Shown here piece by piece: positions 9,208 through 17,337 of a DNA stretch of 64,000 nucleotides. Source of the stretch: Fictibacillus phosphorivorans (GTDB lineage: Bacteria > Bacillota > Bacilli > Bacillales > Fictibacillaceae); the NCBI RefSeq assembly GCF_023715845.1, contig NZ_JAMBOR010000002.1, forward strand, positions 62,001 through 126,000, in the 5' to 3' direction. The translations under genes were made by a program, and so were the position numbers. How positions within the stretch are numbered: position 1 is the stretch's first letter; each line of letters opens with the position of its first letter. Under the pieces are notes generated by a model. That model had not been told where the DNA came from. It saw only the letters and a program-made list of their open reading frames with translations, and searched no databases.

Positions 9208-9944
9208 TGTTTAATACCATCCGTTTCTGTTTTTCTTTGATCTTCTATTAGTTCGTTTAGTTTTTTTATCGCCTGACCTAATCCGCCAACCTCATTAATC
9301 AGCCCATCTTTTACCGCATCCGTTCCGATTACGTTCGTACCGATATCTCTCGTTAGATTTCCTTTTGAAAACATCAGCTCTTTAAAACGTTCTTCACTTA
9401 TCTTAGAATGGCTGGTTACAAATGAAATGACTCTTTCCTGCATTTTATCAAGATATTCAAAGGTTTGCGGCACACCGATTACTAACCCTGTTAGTCTAAC
9501 AGGATGAATCGTCATTGTAGCCGTAGGAACGATGAAAGAGTAATCTGAGCTGACTGCGATCGGTACACCAATTGAATGACCTCCACCAAGCACGAGAGAA
9601 ACGCTTGGCTTTGACAGGGAAGCTATCATCTCAGAAATTGCAAGGCCAGCTTCTACGTCCCCACCGACCGTATTTAGTATGACAAGTAAACCTTCGATCT
9701 TGTGATTCTGTTCGATCGCAACAAGTTGAGGAATTAAATGTTCATATTTTGTTGCTTTATTATTTGGCGGCAACTGCATATGGCCTTCAATCTGTCCAAC
9801 AATGGTTAAACAGTGGACGCTCGAACCTTCCATCTGAGGCACGCTTGTTTGCCCTAAAGATTGAATCTTTTGGATCAAACCTGAGCTTTCATCTTTCTTC
9901 TGCGGAGCATCTTGTGGTGCTTCTGGTTGTGGTGACTGGTCCAT
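9204..9944 (-). CDS. tepA: ClpP-like serine protease TepA
   Basis: 246 residues, close to the B. subtilis length. The ClpP/crotonase fold is recognisable from about 45: [15 protein letters not shown], then GGHSIGVP with the likely nucleophile Ser124 and [10 protein letters not shown] with the likely catalytic His147. TepA was named translocation-enhancing protein and is thought to degrade signal peptides or assist secretion; it lies at the cytoplasmic face. The N-terminal 40 residues are polar and low in complexity ([11 protein letters not shown]). The start codon follows AGGGGTGAAG. It lies between rnjB and ylzJ. Confidence 0.9.
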   Translation of the reverse strand: MDQSPQPEAPQDAPQKKDESSGLIQKIQSLGQTSVPQMEGSSVHCLTIVGQIEGHMQLPPNNKATKYEHLIPQLVAIEQNHKIEGLLVILNTVGGDVEAGLAISEMIASLSKPSVSLVLGGGHSIGVPIAVSSDYSFIVPTATMTIHPVRLTGLVIGVPQTFEYLDKMQERVISFVTSHSKISEERFKELMFSKGNLTRDIGTNVIGTDAVKDGLINEVGGLGQAIKKLNELIEDQRKTETDGIKQ

Positions 9945-10011
9945 ATTTTCTTCACCCCTTCACGTTTAGTTCTTCTTAGTATGGGCGTTATTTTCAAACG
10001 TATGATAAGAA

Positions 10012-10042
10012 AATAAAAAAACCTGCTTGAAAACAGCAGGTT
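10012..10042 (-). terminator. intrinsic terminator after rnjB
   Basis: AACCTGCT (10020-10027) pairs with AGCAGGTT (10035-10042) around a 7-base loop. On the minus strand a T run follows immediately. It overlaps the end of rnjB by two bases. Confidence 0.88.
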
Positions 10043-11708
10043 AAATCTCCATAATGATCGGCATGATCATTGGTCTTCTTTTTGTTTTTTCAAATAGATA
10101 CTGACTTAATGTATCTCTAACATTGGATTTCAAACTAGACCATTCTTTCATGTTCTCACTCATACATTTTTCAAGAACTTCTCGTACTTTCGTATTTGCC
10201 TCTTGAAGAAGCGCTTCACTTTCACGCACGTATACAAAGCCTCGTGAAATGATTTCTGGCCCTGAAACAAGCTGATGTGAATTCTTGCTGATCGTTACTA
10301 CCACTACAAGAATACCGTCTTGAGATAAAAGTTTGCGGTCACGGAGTACGATATTCCCAATATCACCAACACCTAATCCGTCTACAAGGACATTTCCTGA
10401 AGGAACTTTTCCAGTCTTTTGAGCCTGTCCGTTAGCAAATTCTACGACTTCTCCTTTATCGATGATAAAGATATTGTCTTTTTCTACCCCAACTTCAATC
10501 GCAAGCTTCTGATGGGCCTTTTGCATTTTGTATTCGCCATGAACCGGAATGAAATATTTAGGTTTCATCAAACTAAGCATAAATTTCAGCTCTTCTGCAC
10601 TTCCATGTCCTGAAACGTGTACCTTTTTCTGTCCGAAAATAACATCAGCACCTGTGCGCATTAATTTATCAACCATTTTAGCGACAGAAGTTTCATTACC
10701 AGGTATCGGGGTAGCGGCAATAACAACGGTATCAGAAGGACGCAGTGCAATTTGCTTATGAGATTTTTGTGCCATTCTGGACAAGGCAGCCATAGATTCT
10801 CCTTGGCTTCCTGTCGTCAGAATGACAACTTTTTCATCACTGTAATCGTTTGCTTGATCGATTGTAATGAGCAGATCTTTTTCAATATTCAAATAACCAA
10901 GCTGTGAGGCAATATCGACTACCTTCACCATGCTTCGGCCATTAACAGCGACTTTACGGTTCGTCTTGGCTGCTGCATTCATCACTTGTTGTACACGATG
11001 TACATTCGATGCAAAGGAAGCAATAATAATACGTCCTTTTGCAGCCTGAAAAACATCTAGAATCTCTTGTCCAACTTGAGCTTCAGGCCCAGTGGAACCT
11101 GGTCGTTCTGCATTCGTGCTGTCGGAAAGAAGGCAAAGAACCCCTTCCTCTGCAAGAGCTGATATTTTTCCAAACTCCGTATGTTGTCCATCAATCGGTG
11201 TATGATCAATCTTAAAATCACCAGTATTTGCAATAACTCCCTGTGACGTGTGAATTGCAATACCGACTGCGTCTGGAATACTATGATTGACATGAAAAAA
11301 ACTAACTTTTGCGCTATTAAATGATAACTTTTGATTGGTTTCGATTAAGTTCAGTTCTGTTGAACGCAACAGACCTGCTTCTTTTAACTTTGCTTCAACA
11401 AGCCCTAATGTCAAGCGTGTCCCATAAATAGGAACGGGAACTTGTCTTAAGACATAAGGAAGTCCTCCAATATGGTCTTCGTGGGCATGAGTCAAGAAAA
11501 TTCCTGTTACTCGTTCAATGTTTTCCTTTAAGTAAGTTACATCCGGAATGACGATATCAATTCCGAGCATTTCCTCTTGCGGGAACATCAGACCGGAATC
11601 CATAACAAAAATTTCTTCACCCGTATCCACTACATACATGTTTTTGCCGATCTCACCTACTCCGCCCAGGGCAAAAACTTTAATTTTCTCTCTATTTTGT
11701 TTTGACAA
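10041..11708 (-). CDS. rnjB: Ribonuclease J2
   Basis: 555-residue metallo-beta-lactamase/beta-CASP nuclease. The metal-binding motif HAHEDH is at 74-79 (the canonical family form is HxHxDH). Downstream are the beta-CASP motifs (TGSQGES, PGNE, HVSGHG) and a C-terminal domain. J2 forms a complex with J1 in RNA decay and has weak exonuclease activity of its own. The start is TTG (11706-11708), 10 bases after AGGAGG; in-frame alternatives downstream would cut the first beta strand. It lies between dapA and tepA as in B. subtilis, with its own promoter and terminator here. Confidence 0.93.
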   Translation of the reverse strand: MSKQNREKIKVFALGGVGEIGKNMYVVDTGEEIFVMDSGLMFPQEEMLGIDIVIPDVTYLKENIERVTGIFLTHAHEDHIGGLPYVLRQVPVPIYGTRLTLGLVEAKLKEAGLLRSTELNLIETNQKLSFNSAKVSFFHVNHSIPDAVGIAIHTSQGVIANTGDFKIDHTPIDGQHTEFGKISALAEEGVLCLLSDSTNAERPGSTGPEAQVGQEILDVFQAAKGRIIIASFASNVHRVQQVMNAAAKTNRKVAVNGRSMVKVVDIASQLGYLNIEKDLLITIDQANDYSDEKVVILTTGSQGESMAALSRMAQKSHKQIALRPSDTVVIAATPIPGNETSVAKMVDKLMRTGADVIFGQKKVHVSGHGSAEELKFMLSLMKPKYFIPVHGEYKMQKAHQKLAIEVGVEKDNIFIIDKGEVVEFANGQAQKTGKVPSGNVLVDGLGVGDIGNIVLRDRKLLSQDGILVVVVTISKNSHQLVSGPEIISRGFVYVRESEALLQEANTKVREVLEKCMSENMKEWSSLKSNVRDTLSQYLFEKTKRRPMIMPIIMEI

Positions 11709-11768
11709 TGTGTATATTCCTCCTAGGTTGTATGTAAAAAATTTATCCCGATCACGTCACTTAAAATC

Positions 11769-11798
11769 ATTATAACTTATCAGAGGATTACAAAACAA
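11769..11798 (-). promoter_or_regulatory. candidate SigA promoter for rnjB
   Basis: On the minus strand a perfect TATAAT (11769-11774) lies 18 bases downstream of TTGTTT (11793-11798), about 60 bases upstream of the rnjB start. With the dapA terminator just upstream, rnjB is probably its own transcription unit. Confidence 0.55.
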
Positions 11799-11923
11799 GA
11801 CTGAGGAGGTAACAATTGAAATAAAGGGCTTTGTTCGGTAACACGGGTGCATGTGGAATAACTACTATTTGCTTAGGGATACTAGCTTTTTATAACAACA
11901 TGGAAACCTCAAATACAGAGAAC

Positions 11924-11957
11924 AAAAAAACAAACCGGAAATCCGGTTTGTTTTTTT
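11924..11957 (-). terminator. intrinsic terminator after dapA
   Basis: Long stem of AAAAAAACAAACCGG (from 11924) with CCGGTTTGTTTTTTT (to 11957) and a 4-base loop. It covers the last bases of dapA and ends the asd-dapG-dapA unit. Confidence 0.9.
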
Positions 11958-12825
11958 AAAGTTCATTTAGATGCGCTGCAAGTGAAGCTCTTTCCTCTTG
12001 GTTCAATGGTAGTAATGGGAGTCTTACTCCTCCTACATCAAGTCCTTTTAATTGTAAGGCTGTTTTTACAGGAGCAGGACTCGGAGCTTTAAACAATTCA
12101 TTCATAACTGGGAGTAATTTACGATGCTTTCGTGCTGCTTCTGCGTTATCTCCATTTTTAAAGCTATCGATCATCGAACGCATTTCATTTCCAATTACAT
12201 GTGATGCTACAGATACAATTCCTGCACTTCCAATGGCTAATGACGGTAAAGTCAATCCATCATCTCCACTGTAAACGTAAAAGTCATCAGGTGTTTTTTC
12301 GATGATTTCAGCCATAACATCTAAGTTGCCGCCTGCATCCTTTAGTGCAATAACGTTGGGAATCTCAGCAAGTTTGATAACAGTATCCGCTGAAAACGAA
12401 ACAACAGATCTTCCAGGAACGTTATATGCCATAACCGGCAGATTTACAGAGCCTGCAATCGCTTTAAAATGGGCAACAATACCGTCCTGACTAGGTTTGT
12501 TGTAATAAGGAGCGACAATCATGATCGCATCAACGCCTGTTTCTTCGGCCTTCTTAGAAAGATCGATCGACGCTTTTGTATTGTTGCTGCCTGTACCTGC
12601 AATGACAGGTACTCTGCCATTAACCGATTTTACAACATGCTTAAATAGCGCTAATTTTTCTTCATTTGAAAGGGTTGGTGATTCTCCTGTAGTACCTGCA
12701 ACAACGAGACTTTCACTGCCATTATCTATCAAATGATTAACTAGTTTTGTTGTTTTTTCGAAATCAATATTCCCTTTACTGTCAAAGGGTGTAACCATCG
12801 CCGTGCTAATACTTCCAAAATTCAT
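11956..12825 (-). CDS. dapA: 4-hydroxy-tetrahydrodipicolinate synthase
   Basis: Condenses aspartate semialdehyde with pyruvate, the first step of the lysine/DAP branch and the source of dipicolinate for spores. 289 residues from the ATG at 12825. Motifs are GTTGES (about 44-49), the catalytic Tyr in YNVPGR (about 134) and the Schiff-base Lys in IALKDAGG (about 162). The longer GTG start at 12834 would overlap the GAGGAG ribosome site, whereas ATG-12825 sits 8 bases after it and gives the family length. It is the last gene of asd-dapG-dapA. Confidence 0.95.
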   Translation of the reverse strand: MNFGSISTAMVTPFDSKGNIDFEKTTKLVNHLIDNGSESLVVAGTTGESPTLSNEEKLALFKHVVKSVNGRVPVIAGTGSNNTKASIDLSKKAEETGVDAIMIVAPYYNKPSQDGIVAHFKAIAGSVNLPVMAYNVPGRSVVSFSADTVIKLAEIPNVIALKDAGGNLDVMAEIIEKTPDDFYVYSGDDGLTLPSLAIGSAGIVSVASHVIGNEMRSMIDSFKNGDNAEAARKHRKLLPVMNELFKAPSPAPVKTALQLKGLDVGGVRLPLLPLNQEERASLAAHLNEL

Positions 12826-12837
12826 TCCTTTCACTCC

Positions 12838-14103
12838 TCAATACTCATTAAACTGCTGCTGTACAATTTCTTGCAAGTTCGTCGTAATCCCTTCTTCATT
12901 TAAGCGGAAAGTTGTATGAAGAGCATTCACAGATTCAATCAGATCTTCCTTTTTAACCAGTACCCAGATTGTAGTATGGGAGTCAGCTGATTGGAGAATC
13001 TGAATATTTCTGCTTGAAAGAGATTCAACGATTGCTGCTGTTACACCTGGTGTACCAGCAATACCAGCGCCTACCGCTGACACTTTTGCACAGTTTCTTG
13101 TTACATCGGGTTCATAGCCGATCTCTTTAAGTTTTCGAAGCGCCTGATCCGTCTTATCTTCCATGATCGTGTAAACAACACCTTTAGGAGAGATGTTAAT
13201 AAAATCGACTGAGATCTGTTCTTGCGCCATAGCTTTAAATACCTTTGTCTGGAGATCATACTGACCGTCATTTGCATACACTTTAATCTGTGTGATGTTA
13301 GAAACGTGTGCGATCCCCGTTATGATGGATTCCTGCACATCTTTTCCTGCCGGACCTTTTAATGAAGAAGTTACAAGGGTTCCTGGCAAATCTGAATAAG
13401 TAGAACGGATACGAAGCGGAATTTTTGCCTGCATCGCAATTTCTACTGCTCTCGGATGAATAACTTTAGCCCCTTGATAGGCCATGTTACAGATTTCTGC
13501 GTATGTTACAACAGATAGCGGTCTTGCATCTTTAACGAGTCTCGGGTCAGCTGTCATGACTCCTTCCACATCGGTAAAAATATCTATGAATTCTGCTTGA
13601 AGGGCTGCGCCAAGGGCTGCAGCACTCGTATCGCTTCCCCCTCTTCCAAGGGTTGCAATATCTCCGCTCTTGGATTGACCTTGAAAGCCGGCTACAACGA
13701 CTACAGATTGATTTTCTAGTTCTGCTCTGAGTCGTTCACATTTCATATCGATGATTCTCGCGTTGGAAAAATCATCATTCGTACGAAACCCTGCTTGCGG
13801 TCCTGTCAATGCAGCAGCACGTATACCTGAGGAATTCAACAAACCTGAAAAGACGACCGACGAAATAATTTCACCGCAAGATAAAAGGAGATCCTGTTCA
13901 CGATTAGTTATATTGTTATTCTCATCTAACAGGCTCAACAAAGTATCTGTTGCGTAAGGATCTCCTGACCTTCCCATCGCAGAAACCACACATACTACTT
14001 TATAACCGTCATCTACTGCTTTTTTTATATGACGGACTGCTTCCCTGCGGCCCGTTTCTTCTTTTAAAGAAGTTCCTCCAAATTTTTGAACGATAATCTT
14101 CAT
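12838..14103 (-). CDS. dapG: Aspartokinase I (diaminopimelate-sensitive type)
   Basis: Phosphorylates aspartate at the entry of the lysine/threonine/methionine/DAP pathway. 421 residues, slightly longer than the roughly 404 of B. subtilis DapG. The kinase domain opens with KFGGTS (7-12) and contains GRGGSDTSA, and it is followed by two ACT domains (about 265-400) where allosteric effectors bind. Placement between asd and dapA and next to the dipicolinate synthase genes identifies it as DapG rather than LysC or the threonine-regulated isozyme. The extra length is in the C-terminal tail (TTNLQEIVQQQFNEY). Confidence 0.93.
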   Translation of the reverse strand: MKIIVQKFGGTSLKEETGRREAVRHIKKAVDDGYKVVCVVSAMGRSGDPYATDTLLSLLDENNNITNREQDLLLSCGEIISSVVFSGLLNSSGIRAAALTGPQAGFRTNDDFSNARIIDMKCERLRAELENQSVVVVAGFQGQSKSGDIATLGRGGSDTSAAALGAALQAEFIDIFTDVEGVMTADPRLVKDARPLSVVTYAEICNMAYQGAKVIHPRAVEIAMQAKIPLRIRSTYSDLPGTLVTSSLKGPAGKDVQESIITGIAHVSNITQIKVYANDGQYDLQTKVFKAMAQEQISVDFINISPKGVVYTIMEDKTDQALRKLKEIGYEPDVTRNCAKVSAVGAGIAGTPGVTAAIVESLSSRNIQILQSADSHTTIWVLVKKEDLIESVNALHTTFRLNEEGITTNLQEIVQQQFNEY

Positions 14104-14124
14104 GAATGCACCTTCTTTATGAAA

Positions 14125-15168
14125 TTAAAGCAAGTTTAACTTGATCAAACTTTCTGCAATCTGTACTGAATTGTATGCAGCACCTTTTAATAGATTATCT
14201 GACACAACCCACATATGATAAGCGTTATCACGATCTAGATCTTTACGAATACGTCCAACAAAAACATCAGGTAATCCTGCTGCTAGGGAAGGCATCGGAT
14301 AGATCTGTTCTTCCGGCTGATCCTGTAAAGTTATACCAGGAGCAGACTTTAGTACTTCTTTAATCTCTTCTACAGTTGGATTACCATTTTCGAACTCAGC
14401 ATATAGGGATTCAGAGTGCCCGGTTTCAACTGGCAGACGCACGCAAGTTGCAGCAATCTCCAAGTTTTCTAAGTGCATGATTTTCTTTGTTTCATTCATC
14501 ATTTTTAATTCTTCAAATGTATAACCGTTCTCTTCAAACTTATCAATCTGAGGAACTGCGTTAAACGCGATTTGATAATGCTTTTTATCTGAAGCACAAG
14601 GCATGATCGAAGCTTCGAAAGGCTCGTCGTTTAAAATCGCTTTAGATTGCTCTTTTAATTCTTCAACTGCTTTGGCACCCGCTCCTGAAACGGCTTGATA
14701 AGTAGAGACGATTACCTTTTTTAAACCATATTTTTCGTGAAGTGGCTGAAGTGCAACTACCATTTGAATAGTAGAGCAATTTGGATTCGCAATAATTCCA
14801 TTATGTTTCAATAAATCTTGTTCATTAACTTCAGGTACAACCAAAGGCACATTTGGATCCATCCGGAAGGCGCTCGTATTATCCACAACAATTGCACCCC
14901 TCTTTACTGCCTCATGAGCTAGTGCTTTAGAAACGGATCCTCCAGCGGAAAATAATGCAAGGTCAACTCCTTCAAAAGCTTCAGGTGTTGCTTCCTGTAT
15001 CGTATGGGATTCCCCTTTATATGTGATGACCTGTCCTGCAGACCTTTTACTAGCAAGAAGGGATAACTTACCGATCGGAAAGTTCTTTTCAATTAAAGTG
15101 TTTAACATTTGCTGGCCGACTGCTCCAGTCGCACCTACTACTGCTACGTGGTATGATTTTTGACTCAT
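14125..15168 (-). CDS. asd: Aspartate-semialdehyde dehydrogenase
   Basis: Reduces aspartyl phosphate with NADPH to aspartate semialdehyde. 347 residues. The nucleotide-binding GATGAVGQ is at 12-19 and the active-site Cys in ANPNCSTIQ is at about 131; the substrate-binding VRLPVETGHSE follows. The start ATG has GGAG upstream (GATAAAGGAGTC). It is the first gene of asd-dapG-dapA and is separated from dpaB by 145 bases that contain a stable inverted repeat. Confidence 0.95.
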   Translation of the reverse strand: MSQKSYHVAVVGATGAVGQQMLNTLIEKNFPIGKLSLLASKRSAGQVITYKGESHTIQEATPEAFEGVDLALFSAGGSVSKALAHEAVKRGAIVVDNTSAFRMDPNVPLVVPEVNEQDLLKHNGIIANPNCSTIQMVVALQPLHEKYGLKKVIVSTYQAVSGAGAKAVEELKEQSKAILNDEPFEASIMPCASDKKHYQIAFNAVPQIDKFEENGYTFEELKMMNETKKIMHLENLEIAATCVRLPVETGHSESLYAEFENGNPTVEEIKEVLKSAPGITLQDQPEEQIYPMPSLAAGLPDVFVGRIRKDLDRDNAYHMWVVSDNLLKGAAYNSVQIAESLIKLNLL

Positions 15169-15215
15169 CTTTTATTGACTCCTTTATCGTTTAAGGTAAG
15201 CAAGCTACAACAGAA

Positions 15216-15242
15216 GGAGAAACACAATTGTATGGTTTCTCC
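15216..15242. other. inverted repeat in the asd leader
   Basis: GGAGAAAC (15216-15223) and GTTTCTCC (15235-15242) form a perfect 8-bp dyad around a loop that contains the self-complementary ACAATTGT. There is no T run, so it is not a terminator. It lies about 50-75 bases upstream of the asd start and could be an operator or RNA leader element. Confidence 0.5.
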
Positions 15243-15313
15243 CTGTTAATCCATATAATTTATCATATTTTATCATAAACTGCTCGGTTATGAACGGATT
15301 TTCTTCTGTTGTT

Positions 15314-15901
15314 TCAATCTATCATTCTTAGAACTGGCTGAAGCTGCTTACCTTGCAGAGCGTGTTCAATTGTTTCAACTAATGTATCCATATGCGCAAC
15401 CAATGAATTTTGTTTTCTAACGGGATCATCTTGGCTGAATGGAATGAAGTAAATATTTTTAGTTGCCATAAGTCTCATTATGTTAATACCATTTAAACCT
15501 AGACCATCATTAGTTGAAATTCCAAGTACGACTGGCTTCTGATTTCTTAGTGTCGCTTTAGCTCCCATTAGTACGGGCGAATCAGTCATCGCATTGGCAA
15601 ATTTACTGATGGAGTTTCCTGTAAGAGGAGCGATAACCATACAATCCAATGGAGTCCTTGGTCCGAATGGTTCTGCTTTTACAATAGAATCTACAGGTTC
15701 ATTGCCTGTAATCTCTTTAATTTTTTCCACCCACTCTCCCTCAGTTCCAAAACGTGTACTAGTATGCATCACCGTATGCGTGAAAAAAGGCGTCACTTTT
15801 GCACCAAGGTCAACAAGTTTTTGGATCTGAGGAAAAACTGCGTCATATGTGCAATGTGAACCGGTCAATCCAAAGCCGATATGCTTCCCATTAAAATCCA
15901 T
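15314..15901 (-). CDS. spoVFB: Dipicolinate synthase subunit B
   Basis: 195-residue flavoprotein-like subunit (DpaB). The fold is recognisable from the N-terminal GFGLTGSHCTYDAVF and from VIAPLTGNSISKFANAMTDS, shared with flavin-dependent decarboxylase-like proteins. With DpaA it oxidises dihydrodipicolinate to dipicolinic acid in the mother cell; DPA is then loaded into the spore core. It begins 6 bases after the dpaA stop and is expected to be cotranscribed with it. Confidence 0.93.
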   Translation of the reverse strand: MDFNGKHIGFGLTGSHCTYDAVFPQIQKLVDLGAKVTPFFTHTVMHTSTRFGTEGEWVEKIKEITGNEPVDSIVKAEPFGPRTPLDCMVIAPLTGNSISKFANAMTDSPVLMGAKATLRNQKPVVLGISTNDGLGLNGINIMRLMATKNIYFIPFSQDDPVRKQNSLVAHMDTLVETIEHALQGKQLQPVLRMID

Positions 15902-15907
15902 GAAAAA

Positions 15908-16801
15908 CTACCCCTTTCGCTTATAAAATTCATTGATTAACAGCTGCGAAAGAACATTAGCAACAATTTTCCCTGCTGTTTTAGGAGCTACTATTCCAGG
16001 CAACCCCGGAGCTAATAAAGCTTTAATCCCCCGTTTTTCTGCGTAACGGAAATCTGTACCCCCCGGCTTCGAAGCCAAATCAACAATTAACGTGTGTGAC
16101 GGGAATTTTGAGATGACGTCAGCATTTACGATCTGTGAAGGAATGGTGTTGATACACACATCTGTTTCGTAAACTTCATTTTTTAGATCGTCTAGATGAA
16201 AAGGAGTCATTCCCATTTCTGAAATCCTCGCCATATGCTCTGATCTTCTAGCTCCTACCTTTACACGTGCTCCAAGAGCTTGAAAAGTTCTTGCTACACT
16301 CATACCAATACGACCGAATCCCAGGACAACCGTGTTTGATTGATGAATCGTTATATCGGTATGTTGAATTACCATCATAATCGTACCTTCAACTGTAGGT
16401 ATGCTGTTATATATGGCAACATCGTCTCTTTCGAATAATTTTGTAAGCTTTCGATTGCTGTTGGCAGTGATCGTATCAAGATAAGAATTGCTAATTCCTG
16501 AAAAAATCTGGCAGTGACTCTTTGTTTTTTTCAGCATTTCTTCTGTTAATACAATTTTTCGATTAGAAAAGATCGTATCAATCTCACCCTGCAGCCCCGT
16601 TCCACTTACAGGCAATATAATACTGTCTAACTTTGAGAAATCGACTTCATCTATATCCATCTTTGAGGCACCAGTAAAACCATGATCAAGCTGGTCATAG
16701 CCAATAAGTGTAAGTACCGCGTCTAGTTCTGTTAACTTCCTGATTACTTCTAGCTGCCTCGCATCGCCGCCTAATACAGCGATCTGCAAATCCGTTAACA
16801 T
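15908..16801 (-). CDS. spoVFA: Dipicolinate synthase subunit A
   Basis: 297 residues from the ATG at 16801, exactly the length I know for B. subtilis. The N-terminal domain starts MLTDLQIAVLGGDARQLEVI and has LDHGFTGA; the Rossmann domain has VLGFGRIGMSVARTF (about 155-169), and KALLAPGLPGIVAPKTAG follows. It is the NAD(P)-binding subunit of DPA synthase, made in the mother cell late in sporulation. The frame is open to 16861, but that would place the start inside the SigK-like -10 element, and a good GGGGAG site precedes 16801. Confidence 0.94.
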   Translation of the reverse strand: MLTDLQIAVLGGDARQLEVIRKLTELDAVLTLIGYDQLDHGFTGASKMDIDEVDFSKLDSIILPVSGTGLQGEIDTIFSNRKIVLTEEMLKKTKSHCQIFSGISNSYLDTITANSNRKLTKLFERDDVAIYNSIPTVEGTIMMVIQHTDITIHQSNTVVLGFGRIGMSVARTFQALGARVKVGARRSEHMARISEMGMTPFHLDDLKNEVYETDVCINTIPSQIVNADVISKFPSHTLIVDLASKPGGTDFRYAEKRGIKALLAPGLPGIVAPKTAGKIVANVLSQLLINEFYKRKG

Positions 16802-16858
16802 TCTTTCTCCCCTTTCTCCGTTGTTCCTTACTGCAGGGGAATTGCTATCCACGTTCAT

Positions 16859-16886
16859 CATAGTATGAACGAAGCGCCTATCTGGT
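16859..16886 (-). promoter_or_regulatory. candidate SigK promoter for dpaA-dpaB
   Basis: On the minus strand AC (16885-16886) is followed after 17 bases by CATACTATG (16859-16867), close to the SigK consensus AC-N16/17-CATA-N3-TA. It lies about 58 bases upstream of the dpaA ATG. Known mother-cell SigK control of spoVF in B. subtilis supports it. Confidence 0.6.
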
Positions 16887-17158
16887 TACTCAATACCCCA
16901 CTTTACAACGGCATTACTTATTTATCATTAAGGTCACAATTTATAGTCTTCATGAACTATTGGTATCAATCAACATCATTATATTCACTATTAACGGCCT
17001 TGTTTGGGGCATTGGAGAAACGCAAAGCCCATTTTTGAACTTAAAAAAACTTGCCTTTGAAAGTGTTTATTAGAGCTATAAGGAAGTTGTTGATTTCAGC
17101 TACTTTATAAATGTTTACAAACGTTTTTTCATTTTTAAATGTTTTACTTTCAATATCA

Positions 17159-17234
17159 GTTGATTAGAGCGCAAAGCGGCAGGAGGCTCACCGCACGCCC
17201 CGCGGAAAGAGAGCAACCTGGAGAGGAAATCAAC
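17159..17234 (+). repeat. GC-rich dispersed intergenic repeat, copy 2 (shortened)
   Basis: A 76-base element bounded by GTTGATT and AATCAAC, in the opposite orientation to copy 1. Positions 17169-17209 match copy 1 at 40 of 41 bases. It lacks the ACTCCTGCGGGA part of copy 1, so it looks like an internally deleted version. A related end fragment, AAGTTGTTGATTTCAGC, lies upstream at 17084-17100. The gap 16802-17337 otherwise holds AT-rich non-coding sequence and the SigK-like promoter; the ymxH gene expected here in B. subtilis is not found on either strand. Confidence 0.75.
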
Positions 17235-17291
17235 TACTACCTAAAGCAACAAAGCATTCCATAACATTCTAGTTATAGGAACTACAAAAAT

Positions 17292-17320
17292 AAAAAAATC
17301 CGGAATAAATCCCGGATTTT
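17292..17320 (-). terminator. intrinsic terminator after mlpA
   Basis: AAAATCCGG (17295-17303) pairs with CCGGATTTT (17312-17320) with an 8-base loop, and a T run follows on the minus strand. It lies 18 bases beyond the mlpA stop. Confidence 0.88.
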
Positions 17321-17337
17321 AACATGTCATCATTTTT

